DNA of 44,046 nt, from NCBI GenBank assembly GCA_940588625.1, contig CALNPU010000008.1, positions 1-44,046 of the forward strand. The letters run 5' to 3'. The position numbers and the translations under genes were made by a program. Shown here piece by piece: positions 8,787 to 19,148 of this stretch; position 1 is the first letter of the stretch, and each line of letters opens with the position of its first letter. The notes below the pieces were generated by a model. The model did no database searches, was not told where the DNA came from, and saw only the letters and a list, made by a program, of their open reading frames with translations. The stretch is from an uncultured Caballeronia sp. GTDB taxonomy: Bacteria > Pseudomonadota > Gammaproteobacteria > Burkholderiales > Burkholderiaceae.

Positions 8787-9825
8787 TCAGCCCAGCGCGC
8801 TTTTTACCAGCGCCCGCGCCTGCTGATACTCCATCTGCTCCATGAGTTTGCCTGCTTGCTCCACGCGCGGCCTCGTGGCCGCATCCGCCGCAAGCGGGTC
8901 TGCGATGCCTTCGTCTGCACGAACGTAAGCCGCTCCAGCACCTTCCTCCGCTTCGTCCGACTGATTGCAGATTAGCACCATGTCGCAACCTGCCGTGAGC
9001 GCTGCCGTGGCAGCTTGCGTCAGCGTTCCGCCGGCTCGGGCAGCTTCCATCGACAAGTGTCGCTGAGTGTCGCTGAAAATCGCGCCATTGAAACCCAGCT
9101 TGCCGCGCAAGATCTCCTGCAGTCAGACTCGCGAAAAGCCCGCGGGCTTTTCATCGACCTGCGGGTAAATTACGTGCGCCGGGATCACCGACGCCAGGGA
9201 CATGCCCAGCCAGTCGTACAGTTTGGTATCGGCGGCGAGGATGTCCTCGAGCGAATGATCGTCCACCGGCATGGCCACATGCGAATCCGCCAATGCAAAC
9301 CCGTGCCCCGGAAAATGCTTGCCGCAATTGGCCATGCCGGCGAGTGCAAGACCGTGGTCTTGGCGAGCAGGGTCACCACGCGCGGATCGCTGTGCAAGCA
9401 CGATCACCGATCACTTTCGAGTGCCCGTAATCCAGGTCGAGCACAGCGTAAAACTCATGTCGACGCCACATGCCCGTAATTCTGCCGCGAGCACATAATC
9501 GAACACGGTCGCGGTTTTCGTTGCCAGCAACACGTCACGGTCCCACAGCTCGCCGAGCTTGCCCGGTCGCGGGCAGAACGGTGAAGCCATCGGTACGGAA
9601 ACGCTGCACGCGGCCGCCTTCGTGATCGACGGCAATCAGGATGTCGTCACAAACCTCGCGAATCGCGTCGGTCAGCGCGACGAGTTGCGCGCGATCCTGG
9701 AAATGCCGTGCGAAGAGGATAATGCCGCCGGTCATCGGATGGTCGATACGGCGAATGTCCGCGGAGAGAGTGGTACCGGCCACGTCAAGCATGACCGGCC
9801 CGGGAATGCGTTTTAACGAGTTCAA
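8787..9825 (-). pseudogene. nagZ: Beta-N-acetylhexosaminidase NagZ, broken
   Basis: NagZ removes N-acetylglucosamine from anhydro-muropeptides in the cytoplasm during cell-wall recycling; its products also signal AmpR-type beta-lactamase induction. Coherent pieces lie in several minus-strand frames. The N-terminus is PGPVMLDVAGTTLSADIRRI, HPMTGGIILFARHFQDRAQL and IAVDHEGGRVQRFRT. The middle piece includes MANCGKHFPGHG, ALADSHVAMPVDDHSLEDI and VIPAHVIYPQVDEKPAGFS. The C-terminus includes [14 protein letters not shown] and [11 protein letters not shown], ending at 8787. The active-site KHFPGHG is preserved in one piece. At least three frame changes separate the pieces, and the expected ATG seems degraded (TTAAAACG...; only a TTG at 9825 is available). 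It is the distal gene of the lepA-acpS run, so its loss need not harm genes upstream. Confidence 0.9.
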
Positions 9826-9841
9826 ATTGGGAGCGAATAAG

Positions 9842-10273
9842 TCAGGGGGGTTTTGTTGCTGTGCGTGGTGCCGGGCTTGCGCTTGTTTCTGCTATGACAA
9901 ACGACACCGCGTAGTCGCGTTCATCGGTGATCGTGACCTGTGCAGTGATGCCGCGCACCGCCATCCAGTCGGCGAGTTCTCCCGACGCGACAATCTTCGG
10001 CTTGCCGCTCGGCTCGTTGAGCGTTTGCAGCGCGCGCCAGGTCATCGGCCAGTGCATCCCAAGTCCGATGGCTTTCGAAAACGCTTCTTTCGCGGAGAAC
10101 CGCGTCGCGAGAAACGCGAGGCCGCGGACTTCGGAGCGGGCGTTTCGCGCGTGGTAAATGCGAAGCTCCTCGGTCCCGAGCACCTTCTCGGCGAAGCGCC
10201 CTTTCGTGCGCTCCATCACGCCCGCCACACGGCTTACCTGAACGAGATCCGTACCTATTCCATAGATCGTCAT
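9842..10273 (-). CDS. acpS: Holo-[acyl-carrier-protein] synthase
   Basis: AcpS moves 4'-phosphopantetheine from CoA to the serine of acyl carrier protein, which is needed for all fatty-acid synthesis. The 143-residue protein begins [16 protein letters not shown] with metal-binding Asp9, and contains [13 protein letters not shown] with Glu63, the second Mg ligand. Its length is slightly above the usual 125-130 because of a proline/alanine-rich tail ([12 protein letters not shown]). It follows pdxJ by 36 bases. Its target AcpP is encoded at 23507-23746 and carries the DSLD attachment site. Confidence 0.95.
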   Translation of the reverse strand: MTIYGIGTDLVQVSRVAGVMERTKGRFAEKVLGTEELRIYHARNARSEVRGLAFLATRFSAKEAFSKAIGLGMHWPMTWRALQTLNEPSGKPKIVASGELADWMAVRGITAQVTITDERDYAVSFVIAETSASPAPRTATKPP

Positions 10274-10309
10274 CGTTGGGCCTGAGTTGGGGTTATGAGC
10301 GTTTAACGG

Positions 10310-11083
10310 TTATCGCGATGCGGTGGCGGCAAGCCGTGACGCCACCATGATCGCCTTCATCTCACGCACCGCATTGTCCCAGCCGGCGAAGATGGCGTGC
10401 GCGACGATCGCATGGCCAATATTCAATTCCACGATGCCTTCCAGCGCCGCGATCAGCTGGACGTTGGTGTAGTGCAGGCCGTGTCCGGCGTTCACTTTCA
10501 AGCCCAGGGAATTGCCGAAATCGACGCTGCGTGCCACGCGCTCATACTCCTTCTGCCGGGCGGCTTCGTCGTGGGCTTCGGCATAACACCCGGTATGCAA
10601 TTCAATCACCGGCGCGCCGGCTTCGTGCGCCGCGCGGATCTGTGTTTCATCGGCGTCGATAAACAGCGACACCCGCGCTCCCGCCTGAGCCAATTGCTCG
10701 CACGCGGTTTTCACTGCCTGGAACTGCCCGACAACATCCAACCCGCCTTCAGTCGTCAGTTCCTGGCGCTTTTCGGGCACAAGACACACGTCATGTGGAC
10801 GCATGCCGCACGCGATATCGAGCATTTCCTGCGTCACCGCGCATTCCAGGTTCATCCGCGTTTTCAATAGCGGACGCAGCGTGTGGACATCGGCATCGAC
10901 AATATGCCGGCGATCTTCCCGTAAATGCAATGTGATGGCGTCGGCGCCAGTTTCCTCGGCTTGCAGCGCGGCGCGGATCGGGTCGGGGTACTGCGTGCCG
11001 CGCGCGTTGCGCAGCGTGGCGACGTGATCAATATTGACGCCAAGATCGATCACGTTAGCGGGCGACGAAAGGAAGAAGCTCAT
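10310..11083 (-). CDS. pdxJ: Pyridoxine 5'-phosphate synthase
   Basis: PdxJ condenses 3-amino-2-oxopropyl phosphate with 1-deoxy-D-xylulose 5-phosphate to form pyridoxine 5'-phosphate, the last ring-closing step of the DXP-dependent vitamin B6 pathway. The 257-residue TIM-barrel protein shows [16 protein letters not shown] at the N-terminus, [26 protein letters not shown] and [14 protein letters not shown], all family signatures. The ATG at 11083 ([11 protein letters not shown]) is chosen because its four-base ATGA overlap with the recO stop implies translational coupling. The open frame continues upstream to 11248 only inside recO. The gene is intact. Confidence 0.96.
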   Translation of the reverse strand: MSFFLSSPANVIDLGVNIDHVATLRNARGTQYPDPIRAALQAEETGADAITLHLREDRRHIVDADVHTLRPLLKTRMNLECAVTQEMLDIACGMRPHDVCLVPEKRQELTTEGGLDVVGQFQAVKTACEQLAQAGARVSLFIDADETQIRAAHEAGAPVIELHTGCYAEAHDEAARQKEYERVARSVDFGNSLGLKVNAGHGLHYTNVQLIAALEGIVELNIGHAIVAHAIFAGWDNAVREMKAIMVASRLAATASR

Positions 11084-11976
11084 AGATTTTGCAGGTCGAT
11101 CAGGATTTGACGGGTGGCGAGCGGCGTGCCGCCAAGATACACGTTCAGCAGAAAGCGCATCAGCGTCTTGCTTTGCGCGACCGTCTGCGGGCGGCTGTAT
11201 TCTTCCTTCTCCATGTCGAGAAGGGTCTGGCCGGCGATCACCGGCCATTGCGACGGTACACCATCCGATGCGTCACGCACACCGCGTTCGGGATCGAAGA
11301 CGTATTTCTGATCGGCCAGAACCGGCTGGCGCGTGATGGTTTTATGCAACGCCATTGCATAACCGGTTTCACGCAGCAGCACGCGTTCGAAGGAACGTAG
11401 TGCATGTAGAGCGGGTTCACCATGCGCGAGACGCGACAACGTCAGCACGTAATGATTGAACAGCGCGGGATGCGCGTCTTCTCGAACACAGAACTTCACG
11501 AGCAATTCGTTAACGTAGAAGCCGCACAGCAACGCGTCGCCGGCGAGGGGCAACATGCCGCCCACCCATTCCGCCTGCGTCAAGGTGCGGACTTCACCCT
11601 TCCCCGTCCACGATAACCCCAGCGGCTGGAAAGTCTGCAGCACGCCGCGTAGCGCGGAGTGGGGGCGCTTGGCGCCCTTGGCGACTAGAGCGACGCGACC
11701 GTGATCGCGTGAAAACACGTCCAGCACCAGGCTGGTCTCACGGTACGGATAGCTGTGCAGCACGAACGACGGCTGTTCGGCGATACGAAAGTCCGAACGC
11801 GGCGCGGCGCGCGGCGGTTTTTTCGGGGCTTTAGGTTTTTTGGACTCTTTAGGCGCGGCGGAGTTCGCGGACGCAGACGCCGTCCGGCGCCTTTTAGGCG
11901 CAGGCGCTGAAGGCTCGTCGGTGCTGAAGTTATCGTCGGCGAGCGGATCGGAGTCTATGTCGGAGGACTGGGTCAT
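11080..11976 (-). CDS. recO: DNA repair protein RecO
   Basis: RecO works with RecR (and RecF) to load RecA onto SSB-coated single-stranded gaps. The 298-residue protein has an extra N-terminal tail of about 60 residues rich in Ala, Lys and Pro ([22 protein letters not shown]). The OB-fold core follows ([20 protein letters not shown]), with [14 protein letters not shown] and the alpha-helical domain ([20 protein letters not shown]). The tail may be dispensable or add DNA affinity; ATG 11976 is the only start that includes it. The stop overlaps the pdxJ ATG. era ends 7 bases upstream of the start. Confidence 0.94.
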   Translation of the reverse strand: MTQSSDIDSDPLADDNFSTDEPSAPAPKRRRTASASANSAAPKESKKPKAPKKPPRAAPRSDFRIAEQPSFVLHSYPYRETSLVLDVFSRDHGRVALVAKGAKRPHSALRGVLQTFQPLGLSWTGKGEVRTLTQAEWVGGMLPLAGDALLCGFYVNELLVKFCVREDAHPALFNHYVLTLSRLAHGEPALHALRSFERVLLRETGYAMALHKTITRQPVLADQKYVFDPERGVRDASDGVPSQWPVIAGQTLLDMEKEEYSRPQTVAQSKTLMRFLLNVYLGGTPLATRQILIDLQNL

Positions 11977-11983
11977 CTACGCG

Positions 11984-12871
11984 TCATTCGTACCCATAGG
12001 CGCGCAGTCCCGCTTCGTTGTCCGCCCAGCCGCTCTTCACCTTGATGAAGGTCTCGAGATACACGGGGCCGTCGAAGAGCTTTTCCATGTCAAGACGCGC
12101 TTCAGTGCTGATCTGCTTCAGCTTCGCCCCCTTCTGGCCAATGATCATCGCCTTGTGGGTATCGCGTTTGACCAGGATCGTCGCGAAAATGCGGCGCAGG
12201 CGGCCTTCGGTTTCCCATTTATCGATAAGCACCGTGCTCGTGTACGGCAACTCGTCGCCGGTCCAGCGGAATACTTTCTCACGCAGGATTTCAGCGGCGA
12301 GAAAACGCTCGCTGTGATCGGTGAGATCGTCTTCACCGTAGATAGGCGAACCCTCCGGCAGATACGGCTTCACCACCGTCATCAGACGCGCGATGTCGTC
12401 GGGATGCTTCGCGGTCGTCGGCACGATTTCCTTGAAGTCGTGCCGGGCGCTCATTTTCTGCATGAATGGGAAGAGCGAATCCTTATCGCTCACGTGGTCG
12501 AGCTTGTTTGTGATCAGCAAGCAAGGCGTGTCATTCGGAATCAGGTCGAGCACCTTCTGGTCGTCGGGGCCGAAACGGCCCGCTTCGATCACGAACAGAA
12601 TGGCGTCGACGACCGTCAGCGTCGACGTCACCGCGCGGTTCAGCGCGCCGCTATGCTTGGTCTGGAAACCCGGGGTATCGACGAAAATGTACTGCGCGTC
12701 GTCCAGCGTGTGAATGCCGGTGATACGGTGACGCGTGGTCTGCGCCTTGCGCGACGTGATGCTGACTTTCTGCCCGACAAGCGCGTTCATCAAGGTTGAT
12801 TTGCCGACGTTCGGTCGACCAATGATCGCGACCATGCCGCAGCGAAAACCAGGGGGAGTGGGAGCGTTCAT
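11984..12871 (-). CDS. era: GTPase Era
   Basis: Era is an essential GTPase that binds the 3' end of 16S rRNA and checks 30S subunit maturation. The 295-residue protein has G1 GRPNVGKST (18-26), G3 DTPGF, G4 NKLD, and a C-terminal KH type-2 domain with the loop [12 protein letters not shown]. Its length is normal. The ATG at 12871 begins [20 protein letters not shown]. It follows rnc by 96 bases and precedes recO by 7, matching the classic rnc-era-recO operon. The gene is intact. Confidence 0.96.
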   Translation of the reverse strand: MNAPTPPGFRCGMVAIIGRPNVGKSTLMNALVGQKVSITSRKAQTTRHRITGIHTLDDAQYIFVDTPGFQTKHSGALNRAVTSTLTVVDAILFVIEAGRFGPDDQKVLDLIPNDTPCLLITNKLDHVSDKDSLFPFMQKMSARHDFKEIVPTTAKHPDDIARLMTVVKPYLPEGSPIYGEDDLTDHSERFLAAEILREKVFRWTGDELPYTSTVLIDKWETEGRLRRIFATILVKRDTHKAMIIGQKGAKLKQISTEARLDMEKLFDGPVYLETFIKVKSGWADNEAGLRAYGYE

Positions 12872-12967
12872 AATGTGTGCGGCTGCGGATTCGGTGAATT
12901 CGTGGCGTCGGGATTATGCTGGTGTTCGAGAGCTTGCGAGCTTCAGCGGCGAGTTTTTGAGCCTGTG

Positions 12968-14278
12968 TCAATGGCCAGTGTCGGCAGTGCGTACGACAGT
13001 TGCATCGACGCTTTCTTCCAGGTGCGCCTCGATCTTTGCTGCAAAGCTCTCTGCACCCTTCGGGGCCGTTGCAGAATGCGCGGCAGGCACGTCTTCTCGC
13101 GGCCGCGCCGAGGCTGCGGGCTTCTCGACAGCGGACACTTCGGCACTTTTCGCAGCAGGCTTGTCGGCTTGTTTCGCGACCGCCTTCTCACCCGTACTAT
13201 CTGCCTTCGCCGCGCTTTTTTCCACCGGGTTATGCACAGCGTTATCCACCGGGGATTCGGCGTGTGCAACCGATGGCTTGTCCGCGCTTTCGCTTCGGGC
13301 CGCCGGCGCATCGGCCGCTGCTTTCTCGGCCTTCTCCGTCTTCTTTGCCCGATGAATCGTCGTCTGCTCGGTTTTCTCCGTGCTGGCGGATGTACCCGCC
13401 GACGGTTCCACATGCGATGCGCGAATCACCGCGAATGGCGCGGTGGCTGGACATTCGGGATCTTTATGCGTGTTGTTGCCATGCCCGGCGTTATTGCTAA
13501 TGCTGCTGGCACGTGCGCGTTTACGACGGTCCGATGCGCGCAGATCGAGTTCCACTTGCTTGGCCGCGTGTGCGCCCTTGCGCTTCGGCTTCGCCGTCAT
13601 GGCCGGCGCGGCAGAGGCCAGCTCATCGAGCACCTTCTTTGCCGCAGCCTGTTCAGCCGCGCGCCGACTAGCACCGGAACCTGAGACCTTCACCTCGAGC
13701 TTCGGCACCGTACATTCGACTTCAAATTGCTGATTATGCGCCGCGCCGTGCGTGGCCACGACCGTATAGGTCGGCAGTGCGATCTTGTGGCCCTGCAGAT
13801 ACTCCTGCAGCAGCGTCTTCGCGTCTTTACCGATAGTGCGTGGATCGATGTGGTCGAGGATCGGCGTGTAGAGCCGCTTGATAACCTGATGCGCAGCGTC
13901 AAACCCACCGTCGAGAAAGACCGCTCCGAAGATGGCTTCGAGCGTGTCAGCCAGTATGGACGGGCGCCGGAAGCCGCCGCTGCGCAATTCGCCCTCGCCC
14001 AGCCGCAACGCCTCGGAGACATTCAGCGCCTGTGCGATCTCATAAAGCGACTGCTGCTTCACGAGATTTGCGCGGACGCGAGAAAGGTCGCCTTCGTCGA
14101 GTTTTGCGAATCTTTGGAACAAAAGCGCAGCTACCACGCAATTTAAAATGGAATCTCCGAGAAATTCGAGTCGTTCATTGTGCGTGGCACTGTGACTGCG
14201 GTGGGTCATCGCCTGGCGCAGCAATTCCGCATTGCGAAATTCGTATTGGAGCCGGCTTTCTAACGGGGTTGAGGGCAT
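12968..14278 (-). CDS. rnc: Ribonuclease III with long low-complexity C-terminal tail
   Basis: RNase III cuts double-stranded RNA, including the 30S pre-rRNA stems. Residues 1-225 form the normal enzyme: signature [11 protein letters not shown] (36-46) with catalytic Glu38 and Asp42, [17 protein letters not shown], and a double-stranded RNA-binding domain (about 155-225, [17 protein letters not shown]). The remaining 210 or so residues are Ala/Lys/Glu/Pro-rich ([22 protein letters not shown]). The usual RNase III length is about 226, so the tail nearly doubles the protein. Comparable extensions are known in Burkholderia-type genomes, but their function is not established. The start at 14278 ([14 protein letters not shown]) is chosen because the upstream 28 codons do not match the family. 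A hairpin lies in the leader at 14420-14448. Confidence 0.93.
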   Translation of the reverse strand: MPSTPLESRLQYEFRNAELLRQAMTHRSHSATHNERLEFLGDSILNCVVAALLFQRFAKLDEGDLSRVRANLVKQQSLYEIAQALNVSEALRLGEGELRSGGFRRPSILADTLEAIFGAVFLDGGFDAAHQVIKRLYTPILDHIDPRTIGKDAKTLLQEYLQGHKIALPTYTVVATHGAAHNQQFEVECTVPKLEVKVSGSGASRRAAEQAAAKKVLDELASAAPAMTAKPKRKGAHAAKQVELDLRASDRRKRARASSISNNAGHGNNTHKDPECPATAPFAVIRASHVEPSAGTSASTEKTEQTTIHRAKKTEKAEKAAADAPAARSESADKPSVAHAESPVDNAVHNPVEKSAAKADSTGEKAVAKQADKPAAKSAEVSAVEKPAASARPREDVPAAHSATAPKGAESFAAKIEAHLEESVDATVVRTADTGH

Positions 14279-14419
14279 GCGCAGAGTATAACGCGGGCGC
14301 CGGGAGGGGCGAATCCGGCTGAAAGGCCGGAAAACCGCAAGAAAATGGCACGACAAGCGCACGTTAGTCGCGATTCTTCGTGCTGTTTTTGGGCGGCTCA
14401 GAAGTGACTTGCAATAACA

Positions 14420-14448
14420 ACTACGACGCCGCGATGACGCGGCGTAGT
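14420..14448 (-). promoter_or_regulatory. Hairpin between lepB and rnc
   Basis: ACTACGCCGCG and CGCGGCGTCGTAGT pair with a single bulge around a 4-base loop, 13 bases past the lepB stop and 140 bases before the rnc start. Only a weak U-rich stretch follows. It could be an attenuator or an RNase III target in the rnc leader; in E. coli RNase III cuts its own leader, but with longer stems. Confidence 0.55.
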
Positions 14449-14460
14449 GGTCGAACGAAA

Positions 14461-15396
14461 TTACTGCCTTGGAGACTGCTCAAAAATACGCATCTGATGC
14501 GTGTAATGGAACACACCAATGCGTTTCAAACTGCTGAAGTTCATCCAGATAAAGAATGCGCGGCCGACAATATTCGCGTCAGGCACGAAACCCCAATAAC
14601 GGCTGTCTGCGCTGTTATCGCGGTTGTCGCCCATCATGAAATAGTTGCCCGGCGGTACTTTGCAAATAACGCCTTGAGCGTTGTAGTTGCAGTTGTCGCG
14701 GAACGGAAAGTCGTCGGCGCCAATCACGAACGGCGGCACTTGCGCGTTGTTCAGAATCGCGTTCTTGCGGCCGTCGAGATCTTCTTCGAATTGCTTCGCA
14801 TAACCAATGCGTTCGTCATCGAAATAATCAGGCAGCGGCGTTTCCGGAACCGGCTTGCCGTTGATGGTCAGCTTCTTGTCCTGATACGTAACGGTGTCGC
14901 CGGGAAGGCCGATAACACGCTTGATGTAATCCACCGACTCGTCTTTCGGATAACGGAACACCACTACGTCACCGCGCTTGAGCGGCGTGCCGTTGGTCAG
15001 CTTGGTATTGCTGATCGGCAGGCGCAGGCCATATTCGAATTTATTGACGAGGATGAAGTCACCCACCAGCAGTGTCGGCACCATGGACCCCGACGGGATC
15101 TTGAATGGTTCGACCACGAACGAGCGCACCACGAACACTACCAGGATCACCGGAAAGAAGCTTGCCGAATACTCCAGGTACCACGGCTGGCGGAGCTTTT
15201 CATCGCGCAGGCGAGCACGCGTTTGTGGCGCGTGTTCGTCGACGAAACGGGGCTCAAGGCGAGCCTGCTGCTGATCGAATTCCGCTACCGCTGCATCTGC
15301 TGTCCGACGCCGTTGCGGCTCGAACACCAGTTTGTCGAACACCCACGCAATCTCCGTCACGATGACGAGCACCAAAAGAATCAACGCAAAATTCAT
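14461..15396 (-). CDS. lepB: Signal peptidase I
   Basis: LepB cleaves signal peptides from exported pre-proteins on the outer face of the inner membrane. The 311-residue protein has transmembrane segments at residues about 3-20 and 79-95. It then carries nucleophile Ser104 in PSGSMVPTL, general base Lys159 in [12 protein letters not shown], and the C-terminal box [17 protein letters not shown] 15396 is chosen; a TTG one codon upstream is in frame. It follows lepA by 15 bases, the standard arrangement, and the sequence is complete. Confidence 0.96.
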   Translation of the reverse strand: MNFALILLVLVIVTEIAWVFDKLVFEPQRRRTADAAVAEFDQQQARLEPRFVDEHAPQTRARLRDEKLRQPWYLEYSASFFPVILVVFVVRSFVVEPFKIPSGSMVPTLLVGDFILVNKFEYGLRLPISNTKLTNGTPLKRGDVVVFRYPKDESVDYIKRVIGLPGDTVTYQDKKLTINGKPVPETPLPDYFDDERIGYAKQFEEDLDGRKNAILNNAQVPPFVIGADDFPFRDNCNYNAQGVICKVPPGNYFMMGDNRDNSADSRYWGFVPDANIVGRAFFIWMNFSSLKRIGVFHYTHQMRIFEQSPRQ

Positions 15397-15411
15397 CAAT
15401 CGTTTCCTTTA

Positions 15412-17202
15412 TTAATCTTCGACGCGAAGAATCGCGAGGAAAGCTTCTTGCGGAATCTCGACCGAACCGACTTGTTTCATGCGCTTCTTGCCGGCCTTCT
15501 GCTTTTCCAGAAGCTTTTTCTTTCGCGAGATATCGCCGCCGTAGCACTTTGCCAGAACGTTCTTACGCAATGTTTTAATGTTCTCGCGCGCGATAATGTT
15601 GGCGCCAATAGTCGCCTGGATTGCCACGTCGTACATTTGCCGCGGAATCAGTTCGCGCATCTTCGACGCCACTTCGCGTCCCCGATGCTTGCTCTGCGAC
15701 CGGTGCACGATTACCGACAACGCGTCGACCTTGTCGCCATTGATCAGCATGTCGACCTTCACCACATCGGACGCGCGATACTCCTTGAACTCGTAGTCCA
15801 TGGACGCATAACCGCGTGACGTGGACTTCAGCCGGTCGAAGAAATCCAGCACGATTTCCGCCATCGGGATTTCGTAAGTGAGCTGGACCTGACGGCCGTG
15901 ATATAGTATGTCGATCCGCGAACCCCGCTTGTTCGTGCAAAGCGTGATCACCGCGCCCACATACTTCTGCGGCATGTACAGGTTCACGGTCATGATCGGC
16001 TCGCGCACTTCTTCAATATACGAAGGCTCCGGCATCTTGGCCGGATTCTCGACCTGGATCAGCTCGCCGTCGCGCTTCAGGACTTCGTACACTACGGTTG
16101 GCGCCGTGGTGATGAGGTCCATGTCGAACTCGCGCTCGAGGCGCTCTTGCACGATCTCCATATGCAAGAGACCGAGAAAGCCGCAGCGGAAACCGAAACC
16201 GAGTGCTTGCGACACTTCCGGCTCGTATTGCAGCGACGAGTCGTTGAGCTTCAACTTTTCTAGCGATTCGCGCAGTGCGTCGTACTGGTTTGCTTCGACC
16301 GGATACAAGCCCGCGAACATCTGCGGCTTCACTTCCTTGAAACCTGGCAGCGGCACTTCGGACGGGCGCGCGACGGTGGTAACCGTGTCGCCAACTTTCG
16401 CCGCCTGCAATTCCTTGATGCCCGCGATGATGAAACCCACCTGCCCCGCCGACAACGACGCGAGATTTGTGGATTTCGGCGCGAACACGCCGAGATGTTC
16501 GACCGGATAAACCGCGCCGGACGCCATCATCTTGATCTTGTCCTTCGGGCGCAGCGTGCCGTTCTTGATACGCACGAGCATGACCACGCCGACATAGTTG
16601 TCGAACCATGAATCGATGATCAGCGCCTGCAGCGGTGCGTCCGGATCGCCTTTCGGGGGCAGCACTTTGGCGATCAGCGCCTCGAGCACGTCGGTCACGC
16701 CGAGGCCCGTCTTGGCGCTGCAACGCGCAGCATCGGTTGCATCAATGCCGATCACGTCTTCGATTTCCGAAATGGCGTTCTCGGGGGCGGCCGCGGGTAA
16801 ATCGATCTTGTTTAGCACCGGCACGACTTCCACGCCCAGTTCGATCGCCATGTAGCAATTGGCGACGGTTTGCGCTTCCACGCCCTGGCTTGCGTCGACC
16901 ACGAGCAACGCGCCTTCGCAGGCGGACAGCGAGCGGCTGACTTCGTACGAGAAGTCGACGTGGCCCGGGGTATCGATGAGATTCAGGTTGTAGACCTGAC
17001 CGTCCAGGGCTTTGTAGCTCAGTGCTGCAGTTTGCGCCTTGATGGTGATGCCGCGTTCGCGCTCGAGATCCATGGAGTCGAGCACCTGCGCGTCCATCTC
17101 GCGGTCGGACAAGCCGCCGCACAACTGGATGATGCGATCAGCGAGCGTCGACTTGCCGTGGTCGATGTGCGCAATGATCGAGAAGTTACGAATATGATTC
17201 AT
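15412..17202 (-). CDS. lepA: Elongation factor 4 (LepA)
   Basis: LepA is a ribosome-binding GTPase implicated in 30S biogenesis and in back-translocation under stress. The 596-residue protein has G1 [13 protein letters not shown], switch [10 protein letters not shown]3 DTPGHVDF and G4 NKIDLP. The lepA-specific C-terminal domain ends [18 protein letters not shown]. Its length is normal for the family, about 597-600. The ATG at 17202 begins [16 protein letters not shown]. It is the first gene of a minus-strand run through lepB, rnc, era, recO, pdxJ and acpS. The gene is intact. Confidence 0.97.
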   Translation of the reverse strand: MNHIRNFSIIAHIDHGKSTLADRIIQLCGGLSDREMDAQVLDSMDLERERGITIKAQTAALSYKALDGQVYNLNLIDTPGHVDFSYEVSRSLSACEGALLVVDASQGVEAQTVANCYMAIELGVEVVPVLNKIDLPAAAPENAISEIEDVIGIDATDAARCSAKTGLGVTDVLEALIAKVLPPKGDPDAPLQALIIDSWFDNYVGVVMLVRIKNGTLRPKDKIKMMASGAVYPVEHLGVFAPKSTNLASLSAGQVGFIIAGIKELQAAKVGDTVTTVARPSEVPLPGFKEVKPQMFAGLYPVEANQYDALRESLEKLKLNDSSLQYEPEVSQALGFGFRCGFLGLLHMEIVQERLEREFDMDLITTAPTVVYEVLKRDGELIQVENPAKMPEPSYIEEVREPIMTVNLYMPQKYVGAVITLCTNKRGSRIDILYHGRQVQLTYEIPMAEIVLDFFDRLKSTSRGYASMDYEFKEYRASDVVKVDMLINGDKVDALSVIVHRSQSKHRGREVASKMRELIPRQMYDVAIQATIGANIIARENIKTLRKNVLAKCYGGDISRKKKLLEKQKAGKKRMKQVGSVEIPQEAFLAILRVED

Positions 17203-17217
17203 TCAGTGCCGATCAAG

Positions 17218-17260
17218 CAAAAAGGCGCGCCCAGACAAACGCGGAGCACGCCTTGAAAAA
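17218..17260 (-). terminator. Terminator at the end of the rpoE-degP operon
   Basis: On the minus strand AAGGCGTGC and GCGCGCCTT pair (9 bp, one mismatch) around a 15-base loop and are followed by T5. It lies just past the dead glutaredoxin-like gene and just ahead of lepA. Confidence 0.7.
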
Positions 17261-17278
17261 TGGGGGTGAAAAACCTTT

Positions 17279-17579
17279 CTATTTTAGCCGAAAAGACGGG
17301 CTGACGGCGGATTTTACGGGAAAGGTCCGATTGTTCAGGGACTTAAGGGCAGTGCTTAAAAGCGCGCTGCGCACACGCGTTTCATCCAGCCGGTAATGGC
17401 ATAACTCCACGCCATCCAGCACCAGAACGGGCACGAGTTCGTCGTATAACGCTTCGAGCGAAGAATTAGCGTCGATATCGATCCACTCGATCGGCACGCC
17501 GAACTCTCCCGCAATCGGCTCAAGCCCGGCGCGCAAAGTCTTGGCACCACGCGTGCCCGTAAAGCTTGAACGCGCTCAT
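17279..17579 (-). pseudogene. Glutaredoxin-like (DUF836) protein, broken at its active site
   Basis: Members are small thioredoxin-fold proteins with an N-terminal CxxC motif. The ATG at 17579 reads MSAFKLYGHAWC and then, after a frame change, meets a stop at the position of MRAGLEP. The second frame continues RAGLEPIAGEFGVPIEWIDID, DELVPVLVLDGVELCHYRLDE and VRSALLSTALKSL. Comparing with the family layout WCxLCxxM, about 8 bases are missing between the first Cys and RAGLEP, which removes the second Cys and shifts the frame. Only an internal TTG could start the remainder, without the redox site. It lies 5 bases after degP as the last gene of the sigmaE operon. Confidence 0.75.
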
Positions 17580-17584
17580 TGTGC

Positions 17585-19129
17585 TTATTTCTGCACCGGC
17601 GCACGCGGGCGCAACGGCACAAACTGTGTATTGTCCCCACGACGCACCAGCACCGCGACCATCTTGCTCGGATCGACGTTTTGCGTGATCGCGTCGAATT
17701 GCTTCGCGCTCGTGATGTCCGTATCGCCAATGCGCAGGATGATGTCGCCCTTCTGGAAGCCGGCACGCGCCGCCGGACCTTCCACCGCGTCCACCATCAC
17801 GCCGTTGGTGAGTTTCAGCGCCTTCTTCTGGTCAGCCGGAATGTCGCTCACCGCAATGCCGAGCGTATTGCTCGCGCTCGGCTTCGGCGGCGTCTTCTTG
17901 GCCTCGGTCTTCGCGACCTTGTCCGGCTGCATTTCGGCGATGGTGATCGGCAGATCGCGCGATTCGCCCTTGCGCCACAAGGTGATTGTCGCCTTCGTGC
18001 CCGGCTTCGTGTCACCGACCATGCGCGGCAGGTCTGTCGCCGTGGAAACGTCTTGGCCGTTGTACTTGAGAATGATGTCGCCGGGCTGGATACCGGCCTT
18101 GTCGGCCGGACCGCCCGCTTCCACGCTACTTACCAGCGCACCTTGAGCCTTCGGAAGCCCAAGCGAATCCGCCACTTCCTTCGTGACCTCGCCGATCGCC
18201 ACCGCAATGTGTCCGCGCGTGACCTTGCCCATTGCCTTCAATTGATCGGCAACGCGCATTGCTTCATCAATAGGAATCGCAAACGAAATCCCCATGAAAC
18301 CGCCCGTACGGCTGTAGATCTGCGAGTTGATGCCAATCACCTCGCCCGCCATGTTGATCAGCGGACCACCGGAATTGCCCGGATTCACCGCAACGTCAGT
18401 CTGGATGAAAGGCAGGTAGTCACCGGTGTCACGACCCTTCGCGCTGACAATACCCGCCGTCACCGTGTTGTCGAGCCCGAACGGCGAACCGATTGCCAGC
18501 ACCCATTCGCCGACACGCACCTTGTTCGAATCGCCGACGGTGATGGCTGGCAAGCTGGTCGCCTGGATCTTGACGATCGCCACGTCCGTGCGCTCATCGA
18601 CACCAATCAGCTTCGCCTTAAATTCGCGTTTGTCCGTGAGCGTGACGTAGATGGTGTCCGCGTCGTCGACCACGTGGGCATTGGTCATTACGTAGCCATC
18701 GACCGACATGATGAAACCCGAGCCCACGCCGCTGCTCTGCTCCGAATTGTCCGGACTGTCAGGGCTGCCGCCTTTGTCGCTACCCTGGTCGCCGCCGCTT
18801 CCACCACCGCCGCGCGGTGACCCGGGGGTGCCCGGCATCGGAATACCAAAGAAACGGCGGAAGAACTCCGACATGTCGCCATCGTCCATACCGGGCGGCA
18901 AGCCTCGCAGATCATTACTGCTGCTGACGCGGGTTGTCGTACGAATATTGACGACCGAGGGACCCACTTTATCGACGAGCGTGGTGAAGTCTGGCAGGTT
19001 CACTCCCGGCACCGCGACCGGCGCTGGCGTCGACGCGGGCGCCGTTGCTGTAGCCGCGTAGGTCGCGAGCGGCAGGCATGCGGCAAACGCCGCGGCCGCG
19101 GAATAGGTGCGCAGCGAGAGATTGCTCAT
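17585..19129 (-). CDS. degP: DegP/MucD-type periplasmic serine protease
   Basis: This HtrA-family protease and chaperone degrades misfolded periplasmic proteins. The 514-residue protein has a signal peptide (residues 1-25, cut near ATYA-A) and a trypsin-like domain with His152 (TNAHVV), Asp182 (TDVAIVK) and Ser253 (GNSGGPL). A Gly/Ser-rich loop lies at about 103-133. Two PDZ domains follow (about 285-375 and 410-500, with GDIILKYNGQDV and GDIILRIGDTDI). It is co-directional with rpoE, rseA and rseB, as in the mucABD cluster, so sigmaE control is likely. The gene is intact. Confidence 0.95.
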   Translation of the reverse strand: MSNLSLRTYSAAAAFAACLPLATYAATATAPASTPAPVAVPGVNLPDFTTLVDKVGPSVVNIRTTTRVSSSNDLRGLPPGMDDGDMSEFFRRFFGIPMPGTPGSPRGGGGSGGDQGSDKGGSPDSPDNSEQSSGVGSGFIMSVDGYVMTNAHVVDDADTIYVTLTDKREFKAKLIGVDERTDVAIVKIQATSLPAITVGDSNKVRVGEWVLAIGSPFGLDNTVTAGIVSAKGRDTGDYLPFIQTDVAVNPGNSGGPLINMAGEVIGINSQIYSRTGGFMGISFAIPIDEAMRVADQLKAMGKVTRGHIAVAIGEVTKEVADSLGLPKAQGALVSSVEAGGPADKAGIQPGDIILKYNGQDVSTATDLPRMVGDTKPGTKATITLWRKGESRDLPITIAEMQPDKVAKTEAKKTPPKPSASNTLGIAVSDIPADQKKALKLTNGVMVDAVEGPAARAGFQKGDIILRIGDTDITSAKQFDAITQNVDPSKMVAVLVRRGDNTQFVPLRPRAPVQK

Positions 19130-19148
19130 ATCGTGGTGGGCCGAGGAA

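Noticed and set aside
14380..15819. A 479-codon plus-strand open frame opposite lepB and lepA
   Set aside because: The real genes on the minus strand have all catalytic motifs. The plus-strand product has no recognisable domain and an unusual His/Arg composition.
17579..18820. A 413-codon plus-strand open frame opposite degP
   Set aside because: It is antisense to an intact protease with full catalytic triad and PDZ domains; the product is Arg/His-rich without motifs.
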